This document shows, piece after piece, positions 1 through 16,158 of a DNA stretch of 64,000 nucleotides. The stretch is from Sphingomonas sp. So64.6b (lineage in GTDB: Bacteria; Pseudomonadota; Alphaproteobacteria; Sphingomonadales; Sphingomonadaceae). Each line of letters begins with the position of its first letter. The first letter of the stretch is position 1. Both the position numbers and the translations under genes were made by a program. Under the pieces are notes generated by a model that worked only from the letters and a program-made list of their open reading frames with translations, searched no databases and was not told where the DNA came from. The stretch covers positions 620,001 through 684,000 of the forward strand of contig NZ_CP048817.1 in assembly GCF_014171475.1 (NCBI RefSeq), read 5' to 3'.

Positions 1-2
1 TC

Positions 3-215
3 AACGGTGTCGCGCCGGGACCGATCTGGACGCCGCTGCAGGTCAGCGGCGGTGCGACGATGGAGAAGCTTGAGCAGTTCGGCGGCGACACACCATTGGA
101 GCGGCCAGGCCAGCCGGGCGAGCTGGCGGGCATTTATGTGCGCCTGGCCGAGGAAGACGGCAGCTATGCCACGGGCCAGGTCTATGGCGCGATGGGTGGC
201 GGCGGACGGCCTTGA
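3..215 (+). CDS. SDR family oxidoreductase, C-terminal fragment
   Basis: The reading frame is open from the window edge to the TGA at 213-215 and gives 70 residues that begin NGVAPGPIWTPLQ. VAPGPIWTP is the conserved segment after the active site in short-chain dehydrogenases of the YhdG/YghA type, and the tail, with RPGQP and TGQVYGAMGG, matches the usual end of that group. The family uses NAD(P)(H) to reduce or oxidise small carbonyls or alcohols in the cytosol; the substrate is unknown here. The Rossmann half and the Tyr-x-x-x-Lys motif lie outside the window. The gene faces the TonB receptor tail to tail. Confidence 0.8.
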   Translation, partial: NGVAPGPIWTPLQVSGGATMEKLEQFGGDTPLERPGQPGELAGIYVRLAEEDGSYATGQVYGAMGGGGRP

Positions 216-343
216 GAGAGCCGATTCGGGGTGTGAAGGTTCCGGCGCAATAATTGGGTCCGGACAGGGCGGTGGGCCGATCCCATAAGGGATGGAAATA
301 GTCGCCGCGCCGACCGGCACAACATCATCAGCGCCAAGAACAA

Positions 344-369
344 CCGCCGTCCGGTATTTCCGGGCGGCG
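344..369 (-). terminator. hairpin after the TonB-dependent receptor gene
   Basis: A 10-bp GC-rich stem (344-354 with 360-369, loop TATTT) lies 31 bases past the receptor stop codon. On the minus strand it is followed by a T-rich stretch (GGTTGTTCTTGG). It is probably a factor-independent terminator, though the T tract is broken. Confidence 0.45.
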
Positions 370-399
370 ATTGTTCCTGGTTCGCAGGTCGGGCCGCGA

Positions 400-2682
400 T
401 CAGAAGCTGAATTTTGCCGAGCCGCCGATGATTCGCGGTTCGTTGACCATCGCGGTGAGATTGTTGAAGTCGATCGCGCTGACCGCACGGATCTGGTTGG
501 TGATGTTGCGGGTGAACGCCGCGACTTCGATACCGTTCGACATCCTGTAGCCGACGCGCAGGCCGCCTTCGAGCGACGACTTTCCGCGGAACTCCCTGGC
601 GGTGTAGAGGAAGTAATTGACCTCGCTGCGATAGGCCCAGTCGGTGAAGGCGAAGATCTCGCTGCCATCGGCAAGCGGGATGCCGTAGCGCGCCGTCCAG
701 TTGGCGATCCAGCGCGGGGCCTGGGGCAGGTCGTTGCCGTCGAGGATCGCGCGGCCGGCGCCGTTGAGCGCGTTGGTGACCGTGCAGCCGCCGCCGCACA
801 CCGCGACCGACTGAACGGGGTCGCGCATTTCGGTGAAATTGTAGCTGAGGCCGGCGGTCAGGAGCAGCGGATCGATCGGACGGGCATTCAGTTCGGCCTC
901 CAGACCGTAGCCGACGACCCGGTCGATCGTCAGCGGTTGCGCCGAATTGTTAGTGCCGCCGACCGCGGTGACCAGGAAATCCTTGGTACGGTAATAATAG
1001 CCGGTCAGGTCGAAGCGGACGCGATCGCTGAACTGCGTCTTGATGCCGCCTTCACCCGATATCGTCGTCTGCTTTGGCGCGGTGCTGGGGAAGTCGCCGA
1101 AATTGACGCGGTCGGAGATCACGGGCCCGAGATAACCGGTGGCGAAGCGGGCATAGAGGCTGACCGTCTCGTCGATCTTGTAATTGGCGCTCACGTCCCA
1201 CGACACATTGTCGTCCTTGGCCTTGGTCGTGATCGGCAAAGGCTTGCCCGGGAAGCTGGCGAGACCACTCACCAGATCGGTCTTGTTGTCCTTCGAATAA
1301 CGCACCCCGGCACGCAGCGTCAGGGCGTCGGTCGCGGCATATTCGGCCGAAGCGAACAGCCCGAAATTCTCGTTCTTGTTATCGTGCAGCACGTTCTGCG
1401 TAAGCGTGCCGGCGCCGTCATAGGCGACCTCGTTATAGGTCAGGTTCTGATGGAAATAATATGCGCCGATCTGTCCGCGCAGGCCGTTGAAATCTTCGGT
1501 TTCGAAACGCAGCTCCTGGCTGAATTCCTTTGGCTTGGTAGTGCCGCCGGTGTTGACCGGAAAAGCGCCGACATTGATCGTGCCGAGCGTGCAGCCGGGA
1601 ATGAAGCTGTAGCAACTGCCGCCGTCGATATCGCCGGTGCTCTGCACCTTCACTTTTTCGAACGCGGTGATCGAATGCAGCGTGCCGGCGCCGCCGAATT
1701 TGTAACCGAGCTTCAGATTGGCGCCGACGGCGTTCAGCGTCTGGCTGGTAAGGCCGTCGAGCGAGATGCGTTCGATGTCGAAACCGGTGTTGAAATCATT
1801 GCTGCCGGGACGGAATGCGCCGGCGCGGAACGAGCGTGGCGACGCGTCGAGGTCACGCGCATGGATGTTGAGCAGGAAGGAGAAATCGCTGTCGTCATAA
1901 CCGATCTGAACGCGGCCAGCGAGGTCGCGATACCCTTCGAGCTTGCGATCGGCGAGGCCGGCCGGCGCGGTGTTGGTGACCCAGTCGTCGCGTCGCTGGA
2001 GCAGGCCGGAAACGCGGAACTTGAAGCCGCCGCCGATCGGACCACCGACGGCAGCCTCCGCGTTGACGCTGTTATAGGTCGCCCATGACGCGCTGGCATA
2101 ACCGTTGAAGGTATCGCTGGGTGCGACCGAGTTGAGCTTGACCACGCCCGCTGGCGTGTTGCGGCCGAACAGCGTGCCTTGCGGGCCGCGCAGCACTTCG
2201 ACGCTGGCGAGATCAAATACCGGAAAGGATTTGAGCATCGGGTTTTCGAGCGCGACATCGTCGTAGACGACCGACACAGGTTGCGCCGAGGTCGGGTCGA
2301 AATCGGTGTTGCCGAGACCGCGGATATAAAAGCGCGGGAAGGTGCGGCCGAACGAGGATTCGATCAGCAGGCTGGGGGTGCGGCCCGACAGGAAGCGTAT
2401 GTCGAGGCCGCTCGAATTGAGCACGTCGAGTTTTTCGGCCGAGATGACGGACACCGCGATCGGCACGTCCTTGCTCGATTCCGCGCGGCGTGAGGCGGTG
2501 ACGATGATATCCAAATCGTCCGCAGGTGCCGGTGCGGCTTCTTCCTGCGGGGCGGGCATCGGGTCGGCGGCGGGCGTATCGGCGGCATGAGCGGCGGCAG
2601 GCAGCGCAAGCGCGACGGCGAGCAGCGAGAGGGTCGTCGAAAGGCGATAGCGCGACGAGCGATGCGCAGAACTGGATTTCAT
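400..2682 (-). CDS. TonB-dependent receptor
   Basis: This is a 760-residue outer-membrane active transporter. Starting at the ATG at 2682 gives a Sec signal peptide (basic MKSSSAHRSSRYR, hydrophobic core, cleavage near AHA-ADT) and a GGGGGA ribosome binding site 7 bases upstream; the longer frame up to 2940 has neither. After the signal comes a TonB-box-like segment (DIIVTASRR, about residue 50), the plug domain with LRGPQGTLFGRNTPAG, and a long beta-barrel ending in Phe (AKFSF), as expected for BAM-dependent assembly. It takes up a scarce ligand with energy from TonB-ExbBD. The ligand (siderophore, polyphenol or saccharide) cannot be told, and no matching enzymes lie beside it. It is transcribed separately from rpoC, since a strong terminator intervenes. 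Confidence 0.93.
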   Translation of the reverse strand: MKSSSAHRSSRYRLSTTLSLLAVALALPAAAHAADTPAADPMPAPQEEAAPAPADDLDIIVTASRRAESSKDVPIAVSVISAEKLDVLNSSGLDIRFLSGRTPSLLIESSFGRTFPRFYIRGLGNTDFDPTSAQPVSVVYDDVALENPMLKSFPVFDLASVEVLRGPQGTLFGRNTPAGVVKLNSVAPSDTFNGYASASWATYNSVNAEAAVGGPIGGGFKFRVSGLLQRRDDWVTNTAPAGLADRKLEGYRDLAGRVQIGYDDSDFSFLLNIHARDLDASPRSFRAGAFRPGSNDFNTGFDIERISLDGLTSQTLNAVGANLKLGYKFGGAGTLHSITAFEKVKVQSTGDIDGGSCYSFIPGCTLGTINVGAFPVNTGGTTKPKEFSQELRFETEDFNGLRGQIGAYYFHQNLTYNEVAYDGAGTLTQNVLHDNKNENFGLFASAEYAATDALTLRAGVRYSKDNKTDLVSGLASFPGKPLPITTKAKDDNVSWDVSANYKIDETVSLYARFATGYLGPVISDRVNFGDFPSTAPKQTTISGEGGIKTQFSDRVRFDLTGYYYRTKDFLVTAVGGTNNSAQPLTIDRVVGYGLEAELNARPIDPLLLTAGLSYNFTEMRDPVQSVAVCGGGCTVTNALNGAGRAILDGNDLPQAPRWIANWTARYGIPLADGSEIFAFTDWAYRSEVNYFLYTAREFRGKSSLEGGLRVGYRMSNGIEVAAFTRNITNQIRAVSAIDFNNLTAMVNEPRIIGGSAKFSF

Positions 2683-2841
2683 GGATATCCCCCGTTGATT
2701 GCAGGCATCCGTCCCGTTGCGACTCCGTGTGTCCCGGAGTTCGAGTCGTTTCGTAATGAGTCTGTAACGTGGGGCAAGCGAACGCCGGGAATGGCGCCTC
2801 GATCGGTTCGGATTTGGCCGAGGCTGTTGCATTTCTGACGC

Positions 2842-2855
2842 TATCCGTTCGGATA
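2842..2855. promoter_or_regulatory. perfect palindrome TATCCG-TT-CGGATA upstream of the TonB receptor
   Basis: This 14-bp perfect dyad with a 2-base centre lies 160 bases upstream of the receptor ATG and just past the rpoC terminator. It could be an operator for a dimeric repressor of the receptor gene. No second copy was noticed and the regulator is unknown. Confidence 0.25.
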
Positions 2856-2893
2856 TCGGGCCTTCGTTATCGAGCCGGATGAGCCAGATAACG

Positions 2894-2933
2894 AAAAAGC
2901 CGCCGCCCGGATGTTCCGGACGGCGGCTTTTTT
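2894..2933 (-). terminator. rho-independent terminator of the rpoBC operon
   Basis: The stem pairs 898-910 with 916-928 (in 2.9 kb numbering), 13 bp with one mismatch and an ATGTT loop, flanked by A5 on one side and T6 on the other. On the minus strand it reads GC hairpin then TTTTT, 39 bases past the rpoC stop. The run of T on both strands would let it work in both directions. Confidence 0.85.
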
Positions 2934-2971
2934 CTGTCAACGCGTGTTTCCGACGTTGGGGCGCTAAGCGA

Positions 2972-7243
<4,272 letters not shown>

Positions 7244-7271
7244 GGGAAAGAACCCTTCCTTGAAATTCTGT

Positions 7272-7405
7272 CTCCTCTCCCATCGGGAGAGGAAGGGGCC
7301 CGCCGGCGCAGCCGGTGGGAAGGTGAGGGTGATGGCCCGAGCCTAAGCTCACCCTCACCCTTCCGGCGCTTCGCGCCTCCCTCCCTCTCCCGCCGGGAGA
7401 GGGAG
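7272..7405. repeat. palindromic repeat element between rpoB and rpoC
   Basis: This roughly 134-bp inverted-repeat element is bounded by two small hairpins, CCTCTCCC-atc-GGGAGAGG at the left and CCCTCTCCC-gcc-GGGAGAGGG at the right. It has an inner pair GGTGAGGGTG/CACCCTCACC around 7322-7360, so the whole unit can fold on itself. Related units lie at 53831-53963, inside murD (56578-56678) and, as a half unit, at 43316-43352. It fills most of the rpoB-rpoC gap and must be transcribed with the operon. Confidence 0.75.
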
Positions 7406-7412
7406 TAAGAGG

Positions 7413-11564
<4,152 letters not shown>

Positions 11565-11757
11565 GGATTTTTTTGCCTTACAGCTAAGAATGTCGCGCCC
11601 GGCATCCACCGGGGGGCACGCGTAGAGACGCAAAAAAGCCGCATGTCATCCTTATCGGAAAACAGCAGCTTCAAGCGTCTCAAGAACCATAGAGCCCAAT
11701 ACGATCGATGCGCTGCGCGACGGCACATCATTTCCCGAGGTCTGTGGTGAAGTTGGC

Positions 11758-11786
11758 CATATAGGAACCGTGTTGGATTCTGTCAA
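11758..11786 (-). promoter_or_regulatory. sigma-70 type promoter of rpoBC
   Basis: On the minus strand a perfect -35 TTGACA (11786-11781) is followed after exactly 17 bases by -10 TATATG (11763-11758). Transcription would start near 11750 and give a leader of about 185 bases before the rpoB ATG. It is the best promoter match seen by eye in the window and fits rpoB being cut off from rplJL. Confidence 0.8.
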
Positions 11787-11872
11787 CGCGGGTGGGTTGT
11801 CCACCCATCTTTGTTGGTACCGCGCTTTTCCCGTCATCGGCAGGTTGAGGCACCAGCGATCGATCAAACAAG

Positions 11873-11934
11873 CGATGAATGTCGATCGTTTGCAAAGCCG
11901 TTTCGGTACCGATTCATCGTCCAGCCGATGAATC
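11873..11934. promoter_or_regulatory. three CGATGAAT motifs with a 9-bp hairpin, upstream of the 12004 gene
   Basis: GATTCATCG (11911-11919) and CGATGAATC (11926-11934) form a perfect inverted repeat around a 6-base loop. A further CGATGAAT lies at 11873-11880. The group sits 70-130 bases before the ATG at 12004, in the 439-base gap divergent from rpoB, and may be an operator or a 5' leader hairpin. Apart from this and the rpoB promoter, nothing else was recognised in the 11565-12003 gap. Confidence 0.3.
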
Positions 11935-12003
11935 CGAACGGCTCAGCGCAATTATGAGCTTGATCGGGGTCGAATCCCGGGTTCCCTTCATTGAGTCCCC
12001 GTT

Positions 12004-13323
12004 ATGAAAATCCACGCCCAAACCCATCGCCGCGCGTTCGTCGCGCTTGTTCCAACCCTGATGCTGCTGGCGGCGCCCGCCGTTGCGCAGGAGGTGCAGA
12101 CGGCGCCGGCCCCGGCCGTGACGCCGCCGCCGGTGGTGCCGACAATCACCGCCACGCCGTCCGCGCCGACGCCACCACCAGTCGCCACGCCGGCGGCTCC
12201 CGAGCCTGTCGCCGCCGCGCCGGAAGAGGCCGAGGCGGCACCGGTCGCGCGCCGGACCACGCGCAGCGTTCGCCAGACGCGCACCACTACCGCTGCGCCG
12301 ACACCACGTCGTGCTGCGGCCCCTGCGTCAGTCGCCCAAGCGCCCGTCGCCCACCCGGCACCCGTCGCGGCGGCACCGGTTACGACGCCTGAACCCGCTC
12401 CGGTCTCCGAAGCACCGGTTGCGGTTACGCCGGCCCCGGCGCCTGAAGCTGCGGCTCCCGTCGCGGACACTGCTGCCACGACGACAACCGAGGCCGCGCC
12501 GATCTGGCCGTGGGTGCTTGCCGGTATCGTCGCGATACTTGCCGTGCTTGGCGGGTTGATGTGGCGTCGTCGTCGTGCGGCGGAAGAGGTTTATTATGAA
12601 GAGGAGTATGTCGAACCGGTTGCATCGGTCGAGCCGGCATATGTTGAGCCGGTCCGCGCCGAGCCGGTGATGTCGCCGGAGCCGCAATTTCTGCGCGCCG
12701 CACCGCTTGCCGCAGCGCCGATCGTCGCCGCTGTCACGGCCGATGACGTGGTGGAGTCCGTCGCGGTCGAAGCCGAACTGGTCGAACCCGAAGCGGAGGA
12801 TGTCGCGGCGCTGATCGCAGGCGATGCGCCGGCCAATCGCCCATGGCTTGAATTCGCGATGCGCCCGGTTCGCGCCGGCAGCAACGCCGACGACGCGCTG
12901 GTCGAGATCGAGTTGACGGTCGGCAATTCCGGATCGGTCGCGGCGCATGACGTGCGCATCTCGACCTTCATGTTCGCGAGCGAAGGTGCGAGCGAGAACG
13001 AGATGGATCGCCTGCTGCTCGAGCGGAACGGGGAGGGCGAGGTTTCGCCCATCACGATCGAGCCGGGCGAAGGAACGCGGGTCGATGCGACACTTTCGCT
13101 GCCCAAGGAGAATCTCGGCGGTGAAGACGCGCGGACCTTTGTTCCGGTCATCGTTGCCGATGCGCGTTACCGCCTCGCCGACGGCACCGAGGGCCGCACC
13201 AGCGCCTCGTTCACGATTGGGATGAGCGGCGAGGATGAGGAGATGCGCCCGATCGCGATCCATCGGCCGCAGATGAGCGACAATATCGAGGCGCGCCTGC
13301 ACGGCGTTCCCGAACACGCTTAA
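12004..13323 (+). CDS. membrane-anchored Pro/Ala-rich protein with C-terminal beta-type domain, paralogue 1
   Basis: 439 residues, no function recognised. The order is an N-terminal signal sequence (LVPTLMLLAAPAVAQ, cleavage near residue 29), an extended Pro/Ala/Thr/Val-rich stretch to about 160, one transmembrane helix (WVLAGIVAILAVLGGLMW, about 169-186), an Arg-rich stop-transfer, then an acidic linker with repeated EPV. The C-terminal domain (about 280-420) starts PWLEFAMRPVRAGSNADDA and has alternating hydrophobic strands (VEIELTVGNSGSVAAHDVRI), like an Ig/CARDB-type fold. The Arg-rich side should be cytoplasmic, so the Pro-rich part would be periplasmic. The next gene has the same architecture, so the pair is a tandem duplication. 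The ribosome binding site is weak. Confidence 0.85.
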   Translation: MKIHAQTHRRAFVALVPTLMLLAAPAVAQEVQTAPAPAVTPPPVVPTITATPSAPTPPPVATPAAPEPVAAAPEEAEAAPVARRTTRSVRQTRTTTAAPTPRRAAAPASVAQAPVAHPAPVAAAPVTTPEPAPVSEAPVAVTPAPAPEAAAPVADTAATTTTEAAPIWPWVLAGIVAILAVLGGLMWRRRRAAEEVYYEEEYVEPVASVEPAYVEPVRAEPVMSPEPQFLRAAPLAAAPIVAAVTADDVVESVAVEAELVEPEAEDVAALIAGDAPANRPWLEFAMRPVRAGSNADDALVEIELTVGNSGSVAAHDVRISTFMFASEGASENEMDRLLLERNGEGEVSPITIEPGEGTRVDATLSLPKENLGGEDARTFVPVIVADARYRLADGTEGRTSASFTIGMSGEDEEMRPIAIHRPQMSDNIEARLHGVPEHA

Positions 13324-13345
13324 AAGTCAGACCGTTCGTCACGGC

Positions 13346-13377
13346 GGGCCTGTCTTTCCTTAGGGAAGGGCAGGCCC
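13346..13377. terminator. hairpin between the two paralogues
   Basis: GGGCCTG (13346-13352) pairs with CAGGCCC (13371-13377), with further TTCC/GGAA pairing inside, 25 bases after the stop of the first paralogue. No T run follows, so it could be an attenuator or an mRNA-stabilising hairpin rather than a true terminator. Confidence 0.35.
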
Positions 13378-13506
13378 TGCCGCGTCGGCAGCGCTGCGTT
13401 GACGTGCCTGGCGGCACTCATCGCCTTTGTCTCTCGTCTTGCCGTGATCGGCGCGCCGGTCGTATGGCATTCAGAATTACTCGGTTAAGGCGCGCCCGTG
13501 GGGACC

Positions 13507-14943
13507 ATGAAGATATTTTTCGCGCGACAGACGCACATCATTGCACTGCCGCTGATCCTGATAGCCGGGTCAGCCCAGGCCCAGAACAGCCAGACGCCCA
13601 GACCGGCGCCGACGCTTATTCCGGGGCTCGAGGGGTTCCGCCTGCCCGGCGACCGGTCGCCGCTGACGCTGCCCCAGGCAACGCCGACACCAAGCGCGAC
13701 TCAGGCACCTCGTGCCGCGCCGCCACCGGTCATTCGAACGGTTCCGACGCCACGCCCCACCGCGACGCCGACGCCGCGTGCGACTCAGGCCACATCGCCG
13801 GCTGCTCGCCCTGCCGCCACGCCGCCCCGCGCCGCGGCTCCGCGTGCCACGCTTCCCAGTGCGACGCCGACGCCGCGGATCGTGCCAACGCCGGTTGCGC
13901 CATCGCCACCGCAGGTCACGCCGACCTCCGTGCCGCCGGTTGCGGCGGCGCCGTTGCCGCAAGATTCCCCTTCGCCAGGGGAGACTTCGACGCCGGCGCC
14001 GGTACCATCGGCTTATGCCGAACCGCCGCGCAGCAATGTGCGTTGGTTCATTCTCGGCGGGGTCGGATTGCTCCTGCTCGCAGGGTTTGGATGGTTTGCC
14101 GCGACGTTCCTGCGTCGCCGCCATAGCGAGCCCGAGGCGCAGGAGATCGAGATGGATGCGCGGGTCGATAATGGCGAACTGGCGCATGCCTTTCCACCGA
14201 CCGCCGCGCCCGATCCTCGACCGGAGCCACGTCCGGAGTTCACGCCCGACCCCAGGCGCGAGCCGGAGGCGGCGCTCGGCCGTCCGGCCGCCCCGTCGCC
14301 CGAAGCAGAAAAGCCGCTCGACAGCACAGTGCCGCCCGAAGCCGCGGTGCCGCCGCCGGCCTTTCTCAGGCCAACTCCCGCGCCAGTTCCTACCCCCGCT
14401 GCGGAACCGGAACCGGTGGCAATCGAGCCTCGCGCGCGGATCGAACTCGCACTGCGCCCGATCCGGGCGGGCACCAACCTGACCAGCGCCGCGGTCGAGT
14501 ACGACATTGACGTCCGCAATACCGGCGAGGCGGCGGCGCGGGGTATCCGGCTCGATATCCGATTGCTCAGCGCGAGTGCGGATCAGGACGCGATCCTGGA
14601 GGGGTTGTTCGCGGCACCGATCGACAAGCCACCGGTCGCGCCATTCGACCTGGAGCCAGGTGCGAATGTGTCGCTTGGCGGCATGGCGATGTTGCCTAAC
14701 GAAGCGATCAGCGTGCTGACCGTGCAGGGCAAGGCCTTTTACGTCCCGGTCATGGCGATCAACGCGCTCTATCATTGGGCGCCGGGCGAAGCGCATGGCG
14801 GCAGCGGCCAGACCGCCACGGCGTTCGTCATCGGAATCGATCGTGGCCCGGATGCCAAGATGGCACCGTTTCGGCTCGACACCGGCCCGCGCATGCATGA
14901 GGGCGTGGGCCAGCGGCCGCATAATCTGACGATCGAGCGTTGA
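13507..14943 (+). CDS. membrane-anchored Pro-rich protein with C-terminal beta-type domain, paralogue 2
   Basis: 478 residues from the ATG at 13507; a GTG at 13498, three codons earlier, has a better spaced AAGG and is an alternative. It repeats the layout of the preceding gene: signal peptide (IALPLILIAGSAQAQ), long Pro/Ala/Thr-rich region with PTPRATQA-type repeats, a transmembrane helix (FILGGVGLLLLAGFGWFAATF, about 182-202), RRRHSEPEAQEIE linker, a second Pro/Glu-rich stretch, and a C-terminal domain starting RIELALRPIRAGTNLTSAAV. The shared core ALRPIRAG/AMRPVRAG, an N-x-G turn after it, and a late FVIG/FTIG strand show that both belong to one family. Function is unknown. The Pro-rich arm could span periplasm or peptidoglycan. 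Confidence 0.83.
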   Translation: MKIFFARQTHIIALPLILIAGSAQAQNSQTPRPAPTLIPGLEGFRLPGDRSPLTLPQATPTPSATQAPRAAPPPVIRTVPTPRPTATPTPRATQATSPAARPAATPPRAAAPRATLPSATPTPRIVPTPVAPSPPQVTPTSVPPVAAAPLPQDSPSPGETSTPAPVPSAYAEPPRSNVRWFILGGVGLLLLAGFGWFAATFLRRRHSEPEAQEIEMDARVDNGELAHAFPPTAAPDPRPEPRPEFTPDPRREPEAALGRPAAPSPEAEKPLDSTVPPEAAVPPPAFLRPTPAPVPTPAAEPEPVAIEPRARIELALRPIRAGTNLTSAAVEYDIDVRNTGEAAARGIRLDIRLLSASADQDAILEGLFAAPIDKPPVAPFDLEPGANVSLGGMAMLPNEAISVLTVQGKAFYVPVMAINALYHWAPGEAHGGSGQTATAFVIGIDRGPDAKMAPFRLDTGPRMHEGVGQRPHNLTIER

Positions 14944-15002
14944 GCCTGAGTCGGGTTGATAATAGTTATCCGCGAGCATAGTCTGGTCGCCGGAGGTGCC
15001 TT

Positions 15003-15266
15003 ATGGCCGGCAGCGTAAATCTGGGTGATCAACTCGACGGTGTGGTGGATAAGTTAGTGAAGGCCGGGCGCTATGGTTCACGCAGCGAAGTGCTGCGCGA
15101 GGGTATCCGATTGGTACAGGAGCGCGAGGCGAAGCTGGCGCGGTTCGAGGCGGAGATACAAAGAGGTATTGATGACATCGCAGCAGGGCGGACCAAGCCA
15201 GCTGACGAAGTATTCGATCGGTTGCGGCGCAAATACGAGGCGATGGCTGCCAAGTCGGCAGCGTGA
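15003..15266 (+). CDS. parD: ParD-type antitoxin of a ParDE module
   Basis: 87 residues with the ribbon-helix-helix pattern of ParD/CopG antitoxins: a short strand (VNLGDQLDGVVDKLVKAG), then RYGSRSEVLREGIRLVQERE, then a charged C-terminal arm that would bind the toxin. It should bind the ParE toxin encoded next and, as a dimer, repress the shared promoter. The genes overlap by four bases (GTGA at 15263-15266), typical of a co-translated toxin-antitoxin pair. It sits in the accessory block between rplL and rpoB. Confidence 0.88.
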   Translation: MAGSVNLGDQLDGVVDKLVKAGRYGSRSEVLREGIRLVQEREAKLARFEAEIQRGIDDIAAGRTKPADEVFDRLRRKYEAMAAKSAA

Positions 15267-15562
15267 TCGTCACATTTGCCGATGTCGCCGAGACCGATCT
15301 CGAAGCGATCGGTGACTGGATCGCCGAGGACAATCCACACCGCGCACTCAGCTTTGTTGATATGTTGCGCGATCACTGCCTTTCCCTGGCAAGCCGCCCG
15401 CGACGCTTTCCGGAAGTTCGGCGGTTCGGCGATATCTCGCTCCGCAAACTGACCGTCCGTGGATATTTGATCTTCTATGTCGCCGGCTCCGATGCAGTGG
15501 AGGTTGTACGCATTGTCCACGGATCGCGAGACTGGGTTTCGATGTTTTCGGAACCCCAATAG
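15263..15562 (+). CDS. parE: ParE/RelE-superfamily toxin
   Basis: 99 residues starting at a GTG that overlaps the antitoxin stop. The sequence follows the ParE family: MIVTFADVAETDLEAIGDWI at the start, a middle with RPRRFPEVRRFGDISLRKL and a C-terminal core YLIFYVAGSDAVEVVRIVHG followed by SRDW. ParE toxins inhibit DNA gyrase, while related RelE proteins cut mRNA. The YLIFY...VVRIVHGSRD layout without RelE catalytic residues favours ParE. It probably stabilises this chromosomal segment or responds to stress. Confidence 0.87.
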   Translation: MIVTFADVAETDLEAIGDWIAEDNPHRALSFVDMLRDHCLSLASRPRRFPEVRRFGDISLRKLTVRGYLIFYVAGSDAVEVVRIVHGSRDWVSMFSEPQ

Positions 15563-15595
15563 AAAAGGGCGACCCCTTTCGGAGCCGCCCTTTCT
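15563..15595 (-). terminator. terminator hairpin between parE and rplL
   Basis: AAAGGGCG/CGCCCTTT-type pairing (about 15564-15572 with 15585-15593) with an inner GACCCC-TTTC-GGAGC pair makes a strong stem. On the minus strand CCCTTTTCT follows, fitting the end of rplJL transcripts; on the plus strand TTTCTTTT follows, fitting the end of parDE. It probably serves both convergent units. Confidence 0.65.
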
Positions 15596-15602
15596 TTTCG
15601 CT

Positions 15603-15706
15603 GGCCGGCATGGGCAAAGCCCATGTCCGTCGGTCGGCCCAATAGGGCCGCCGGCCGGCCTTGCGGGAGTGCGATTTAGCGACGCTAAATCGTCTTTCCC
15701 GCTGCG
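15603..15706. repeat. cluster of inverted repeats downstream of rplL
   Basis: Two perfect stem-loops stand here: CATGGGC-aaa-GCCCATG (15609-15625) and CGATTTAGC-gac-GCTAAATCG (15672-15692). The second is enclosed by GCGGGA/TCCCGC (about 15663-15668 with 15697-15702), so it extends into a long imperfect hairpin. GGCCGG-rich repeats lie between them. Together they fill the parE-rplL gap. They may be a REP/MITE-like unit or a processing signal. No coding potential was seen. Confidence 0.5.
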
Positions 15707-15708
15707 GC

Positions 15709-16086
15709 TTACTTGATTTCGACGGTCGCGCCGGCTTCTTCAAGCTGCTTCTTGATCTTCTCGGCTTCGTCCTTCGACACGCCTTCCTTGACGGCCTTGG
15801 GAGCCGACTCGACCAGCGTCTTGGCTTCGGTCAGGCCGAGCTGCGTGATCGCGCGGACTTCCTTGATGACGTTGATCTTCTTGCCACCGTCGCCGGTGAG
15901 GATGACGTCGAATTCGGTCTTCTCTTCGACTGCGGGTGCTGCTGCACCGCCGCCGCCGGCTGCCGGTGCGGCAACTGCTGCTGCGGCGGAAACGCCCCAC
16001 TTCTCTTCGAGCAGCTTCGACAGGTCGGCTGCTTCGAGGACGGTCAGGGCACTCAGCTGGTCAACCAGCGCGTTCAGGTCTGCCAT
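15709..16086 (-). CDS. rplL: 50S ribosomal protein L7/L12
   Basis: 125 residues, [20 protein letters not shown] at the N-terminal dimerisation domain, then the flexible Ala/Gly hinge ([20 protein letters not shown]), then the C-terminal factor-binding domain with [18 protein letters not shown] and [14 protein letters not shown]. It forms the stalk dimers that recruit elongation factors. The family length is about 120. It is the last gene of rplJL, 72 bases after rplJ, and is followed by hairpins instead of rpoB. Confidence 0.98.
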   Translation of the reverse strand: MADLNALVDQLSALTVLEAADLSKLLEEKWGVSAAAAVAAPAAGGGGAAAPAVEEKTEFDVILTGDGGKKINVIKEVRAITQLGLTEAKTLVESAPKAVKEGVSKDEAEKIKKQLEEAGATVEIK

Positions 16087-16158
16087 GTGTATTCTCCAGT
16101 TCGGGGCTCTGCCCCATCGGTTCAGTTCAACAATTGAGTCTCGAAAATGCCTGAAAGA

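Noticed and set aside
292..2088. Antisense frame of about 600 codons over the TonB receptor
   Set aside because: The receptor has signal peptide, plug and C-terminal Phe; the antisense product has no domain.
15003..15562. ParDE pair as part of a larger defence island
   Set aside because: The neighbours are ribosomal and envelope genes; nothing else of a defence type was found next to it.
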